In this document: positions 5,068 through 7,417 of the stretch, piece after piece | Layout: each line of letters begins with the position of its first letter | Numbering within the stretch: position 1 is the first letter of the stretch | DNA from: Oscillospiraceae bacterium | GTDB taxonomy: Bacteria; Bacillota; Clostridia; Oscillospirales; Acutalibacteraceae | Assembly: GCA_031262125.1 (NCBI GenBank) | Contig: JAISII010000047.1 | Coordinates: 1 to 7,417 of the forward strand | Direction: 5' to 3' | DNA length: 7,417 bases | Program-made: the position numbers and the translations under genes | Notes under the pieces: generated by a model | Told to the model about the DNA's origin: nothing | What the model saw: the letters and a program-made list of their open reading frames with translations, nothing else | The model's database searches: none

Positions 5068-6483
5068 ATGGCAAAAGGTGCTTTGATATCGCTGCGTGAT
5101 ATCTTTGTAGAATTTGACGGAGAAACCATACTTAACAGTATTAATTTAGAGATTAAAAATAAAGAGTTTGTAACACTGCTTGGCCCCTCGGGCTGCGGCA
5201 AAACAACAACCCTGCGTATTATTGCCGGGTTTTTAGAGCCGAACAGCGGTGAAGTTTTTTTTGACGGAGAAAAAATAAACGGTTTGCCGCCGCACAAACG
5301 CAATGTTAACACCGTTTTTCAAAAATATGCACTTTTTCCGCATCTTAATGTTTTTGAAAACGTGGCTTTTGGCTTGCACTTAAAAAAACTGCCAAAAAAA
5401 GAAATCGAGCAAAAGGTTAAAGAAATGTTAGCCGTGGTTGATATGAAGGGCTACGAAAAACGCCCTGTCAGCAAGCTCTCGGGCGGGCAGCAGCAGCGTG
5501 TGGCAATTGCACGGGCTTTGGTTTGCGACCCTGCAGTGCTGCTTTTGGATGAACCATTGGGTGCACTTGATTTAAAACTGCGTAAGGATATGCAAATCGA
5601 GCTTAAGCAAATTCAGCAAAAAACCAAAAAAACTTTTATATATGTAACACACGACCAAGAAGAAGCCCTTACAATGAGCGACACGGTTGTGGTTATGAAC
5701 AACGGCAAAATCGAGCAAATCGGCTCTCCGATAGATATTTATAACGAACCCGACAATGCCTTTGTTGCCGATTTTATTGGCGAAGCAAACATTATAAACG
5801 GCACAATGCTTACCGACTATAGGGTTAAGCTTTTGGGCACCGAGCTTGAATGCAGCGACACGGGTTTTGAAAAAAACCAGCCTGTCGATGTGGTTATCCG
5901 CCCGGAGGATGTTGAAATTTTGCCGCCTGACGATGCACCGCTAAAGGGCAAGGTTACCGATGTTGTGTTTAAGGGCGTGCATTACGAAATGCAGGTTAAA
6001 TGCAAAAACTGCCTGTGGCTGATACACTCCACAAAATGCAGTAAAAAGGGCGAAACCGTTGGTATGTATGTAACTCCCGACAATATTCATATTATGAAAA
6101 AGCTGTTTAAAACCGCAAACAACGAGTTTGAAACAGTTGTACTTGCCTGCGACGAAGAAGCAAACAATATTACGATTGATATTGAAGGCAAAAGCATTGC
6201 AGTGCAAGGGCAGTGCTACCCGCAGGGCACACAGCTTAAAGTTGTTTTGCCGCCGTCGGGTATTTATATTGCGGGCGACGGCAACGGCGACCTTAACGAA
6301 ACTTACATCGAATCTGTAATTTACAAAGGCGAGTATAATGAAATTATCGTCGAATCCGACGAGCATAAGTGGCTTATGCAAAGCTATCAGGACGAGCAGG
6401 TTGCAACCTATGTGCCAATTTGCTTTGATTTTACCGATGCAACCTTCGAGCCGATAAAAGGGGGAGAAGCGGATGAAATCTAA
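5068..6483 (+). CDS. potA: Polyamine-type ABC importer ATPase PotA with extended C-terminus
   Basis: This 471-aa cytoplasmic ATPase should energise import of spermidine/putrescine-like substrates by binding the permease pair. It has Walker A GPSGCGKT (39-46), Q-loop Gln85, signature LSGGQ (137-141), Walker B VLLLDE (157-162), D-loop GALD (165-168) and switch His195. The regulatory part includes VVIRPEDVEI (275-284) and a TOBE-like unit to about 345. Typical PotA proteins are about 350-380 aa; this one has roughly 100 more. Residues about 412-460 repeat the pattern of 294-345 (ESVIYKGEYNEIIV against TDVVFKGVHYEMQV), suggesting a duplicated TOBE-like domain. The start is fixed by a perfect AGGAGG (5056-5061) 6 nt upstream. 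It overlaps potB by 11 nt, so the two are co-translated. Substrate is inferred from similarity to PotA/PotB, not from a binding protein. Confidence 0.9.
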   Translation: MAKGALISLRDIFVEFDGETILNSINLEIKNKEFVTLLGPSGCGKTTTLRIIAGFLEPNSGEVFFDGEKINGLPPHKRNVNTVFQKYALFPHLNVFENVAFGLHLKKLPKKEIEQKVKEMLAVVDMKGYEKRPVSKLSGGQQQRVAIARALVCDPAVLLLDEPLGALDLKLRKDMQIELKQIQQKTKKTFIYVTHDQEEALTMSDTVVVMNNGKIEQIGSPIDIYNEPDNAFVADFIGEANIINGTMLTDYRVKLLGTELECSDTGFEKNQPVDVVIRPEDVEILPPDDAPLKGKVTDVVFKGVHYEMQVKCKNCLWLIHSTKCSKKGETVGMYVTPDNIHIMKKLFKTANNEFETVVLACDEEANNITIDIEGKSIAVQGQCYPQGTQLKVVLPPSGIYIAGDGNGDLNETYIESVIYKGEYNEIIVESDEHKWLMQSYQDEQVATYVPICFDFTDATFEPIKGGEADEI

Positions 6484-7267
6484 AAAGCCCGCAACGCCCT
6501 ATTTGTTTTGGATGGTGCTTTTTACGCTTGTGCCGTTTTTGATGATTTGCTATTATGCAGTTACCGATAATGCAGGCAATTTAAGCTTAAAGCCGCTCTC
6601 CGACGTTGTTTTTTACAGGGAAGTTTATTTTAATTCTTTCATTGTAGCGGTTGTGTCTACTGCAATTTGCCTTGTGCTTGCATACCCGCTGAGCTATATG
6701 CTCTCTCGGGCACGCAAAAGCTCGCAACGGCTTGGCGTTATGCTGCTTATGCTGCCGATGTGGATGAATTTTCTGCTGCGAATTTACGGCTGGATGGTTT
6801 TGCTGCAAAATAATGGTCCTATCGACACCGCATTGTCGCTTTTCGGGCTGGATATTCCGCTTATCGGCAACCGTGGTGCGGTAATTTTGGGTATGGTTTA
6901 TGAGTACCTGCCCTTTATGGTTTTGCCTATATATACCGTTATGGGCAAAATCGACGGCAGCTTGGTAGAAGCGGCATCCGACCTTGGTGCAAACCGCCTT
7001 AATGTTTTTAAAAAAGTAATTCTGCCGTTGTCCGTCCCGGGGATAATATCGGGTGTTACAATGGTATTTGTGCCGTCGGCAAGCACGTTTTTGGTTGCAC
7101 AATACCTCGGCAGCCCCGACGATTTGATGATTGGCGATGTTATCGAGAAAATTTTCATTTCCGATTTCCATACCGGTTCGGCGTTAAGCTTGGTGCTTAT
7201 GCTGGTTATTGTGGTTTTTCTTATAATAATGAACAAGTTTGGCGACGAGGAAGCACTTGGGGTGTAA
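6473..7267 (+). CDS. potB: Polyamine-type ABC importer permease PotB
   Basis: This 264-aa inner-membrane permease has about six hydrophobic segments (roughly 10-30, 52-77, 87-111, 134-156, 186-210 and 235-253). The cytoplasmic EAA loop at 166-189 begins EAASDLGANRLNVFKK and ends ILPLSVP, the site that docks on the ATPase. The LVAQYLGSPDDLMIGDVI segment and the MNFLLRIYGWM segment are typical of PotB. It should pair with a PotC-type permease. The start codon lies inside the end of potA (11-nt overlap), preceded by GGGAG (6462-6466) at 6 nt. The length is slightly below the usual 275-285. The next gene on the same strand begins 24 nt after the stop, with no terminator between, and is not potC. 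Confidence 0.9.
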   Translation: MKSKKPATPYLFWMVLFTLVPFLMICYYAVTDNAGNLSLKPLSDVVFYREVYFNSFIVAVVSTAICLVLAYPLSYMLSRARKSSQRLGVMLLMLPMWMNFLLRIYGWMVLLQNNGPIDTALSLFGLDIPLIGNRGAVILGMVYEYLPFMVLPIYTVMGKIDGSLVEAASDLGANRLNVFKKVILPLSVPGIISGVTMVFVPSASTFLVAQYLGSPDDLMIGDVIEKIFISDFHTGSALSLVLMLVIVVFLIIMNKFGDEEALGV

Positions 7268-7291
7268 AAACGAGAAAAAAGAGGTGAGCGT

Positions 7292-7417
7292 ATGCCTTAT
7301 TACAATATAATAGCCGGGGTTAACGGGGTTGGCAAATCTTCGTTTTCGGGTGCGGTTATACCGTCCAACCCGAAGCTTTTCGGCAAAGTAATTGATGTTG
7401 ACAAATTGGCGAGTGAG
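7292..7417 (+). CDS. P-loop kinase/ATPase, zeta-toxin-like (partial, runs off the edge)
   Basis: Only the first 42 codons are present. Reading from the ATG at 7292, the protein opens MPYYNIIAGVNGVGKSSFSG: a short beta strand and a Walker A motif GVNGVGKS (9-16). It continues with IDVDKLASE near residue 34. An N-terminal AGxNGxGKS with a following (D)xD(K/E) element resembles the zeta-toxin/predicted ABC-type ATPase group (COG4185-like), whose zeta members phosphorylate UDP-N-acetylglucosamine. With only the N-terminus this is tentative, and another P-loop kinase is possible. A good SD, GAGGTG (7281-7286), lies 5 nt upstream. It follows potB by 24 nt on the same strand, so it is likely co-transcribed with the transporter. 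Confidence 0.7.
   Translation, partial: MPYYNIIAGVNGVGKSSFSGAVIPSNPKLFGKVIDVDKLASE

Noticed and set aside
4920..5312. A 130-codon - strand frame overlapping the start of potA
   Set aside because: It covers the potA Walker A region in antisense and runs through both divergent promoters without an SD.
5941..7171. Long - strand frames opposite potA and potB
   Set aside because: The + strand frames carry complete ABC ATPase and permease motifs. The antisense translations are low-complexity with no domain or SD.

Overview
The window looks like chromosomal DNA from a low-GC, Gram-positive anaerobe of the Clostridia (Ruminococcaceae/Oscillospiraceae-like). The evidence is strong AGGAGG-type ribosome binding sites, TTGxxx-17-TATAAT promoters, many hairpin-plus-T-run terminators, and the protein types: a short S1-domain protein, a PyrD/PyrK-like fusion and PotAB. 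No rRNA, tRNA or CRISPR array was seen. The species cannot be read from the sequence.

Layout: (1) 1-312 is non-coding. It holds AT-rich short repeats, a strong terminator, the first copy of a 60-bp hairpin repeat, and a promoter. (2) 313-1155 (+) encodes a Bro-N/DinD-like DNA-binding protein, closed by a second, nearly identical copy of the hairpin repeat. (3) 1288-2022 (-) is the most notable locus, a complete type III toxin-antitoxin system. It has a strong promoter, three 46-nt tandem repeats that each fold as an H-type pseudoknot with compensatory base changes, an intrinsic terminator, and then a 162-aa CptN/TenpN-like endoribonuclease. (4) 2082-3788 (-) is a dihydroorotate/dihydropyrimidine dehydrogenase-like domain fused to a PyrK-like FAD/NAD/[2Fe-2S] reductase. 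(5) 3874-4809 (-) is a three-repeat S1 RNA-binding protein with a hairpin-rich leader. (6) 4810-5067 is a divergent control region. It holds both promoters, a long dyad centred on the downstream -35 box, and a terminator-like hairpin just before the potA ribosome binding site. (7) 5068-7267 (+) is a polyamine-type ABC importer: ATPase potA with a duplicated TOBE-like tail, and permease potB, overlapping by 11 nt. (8) From 7292 the start of a P-loop kinase/ATPase gene of zeta-toxin-like type runs off the right edge, directly behind potB where potC would normally be expected.

The left third (BRO/DinD-like gene plus type III TA) reads as an accessory cassette set beside metabolic and transport genes. 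The TA locus works as a unit. One promoter makes a repeat RNA in excess, the terminator limits read-through into the toxin, and the toxin is expected to cut the precursor in the A-rich linkers and be held inactive by the pseudoknots. PotA and PotB would form the ATPase and one membrane half of an importer whose second permease and binding protein lie outside this window.
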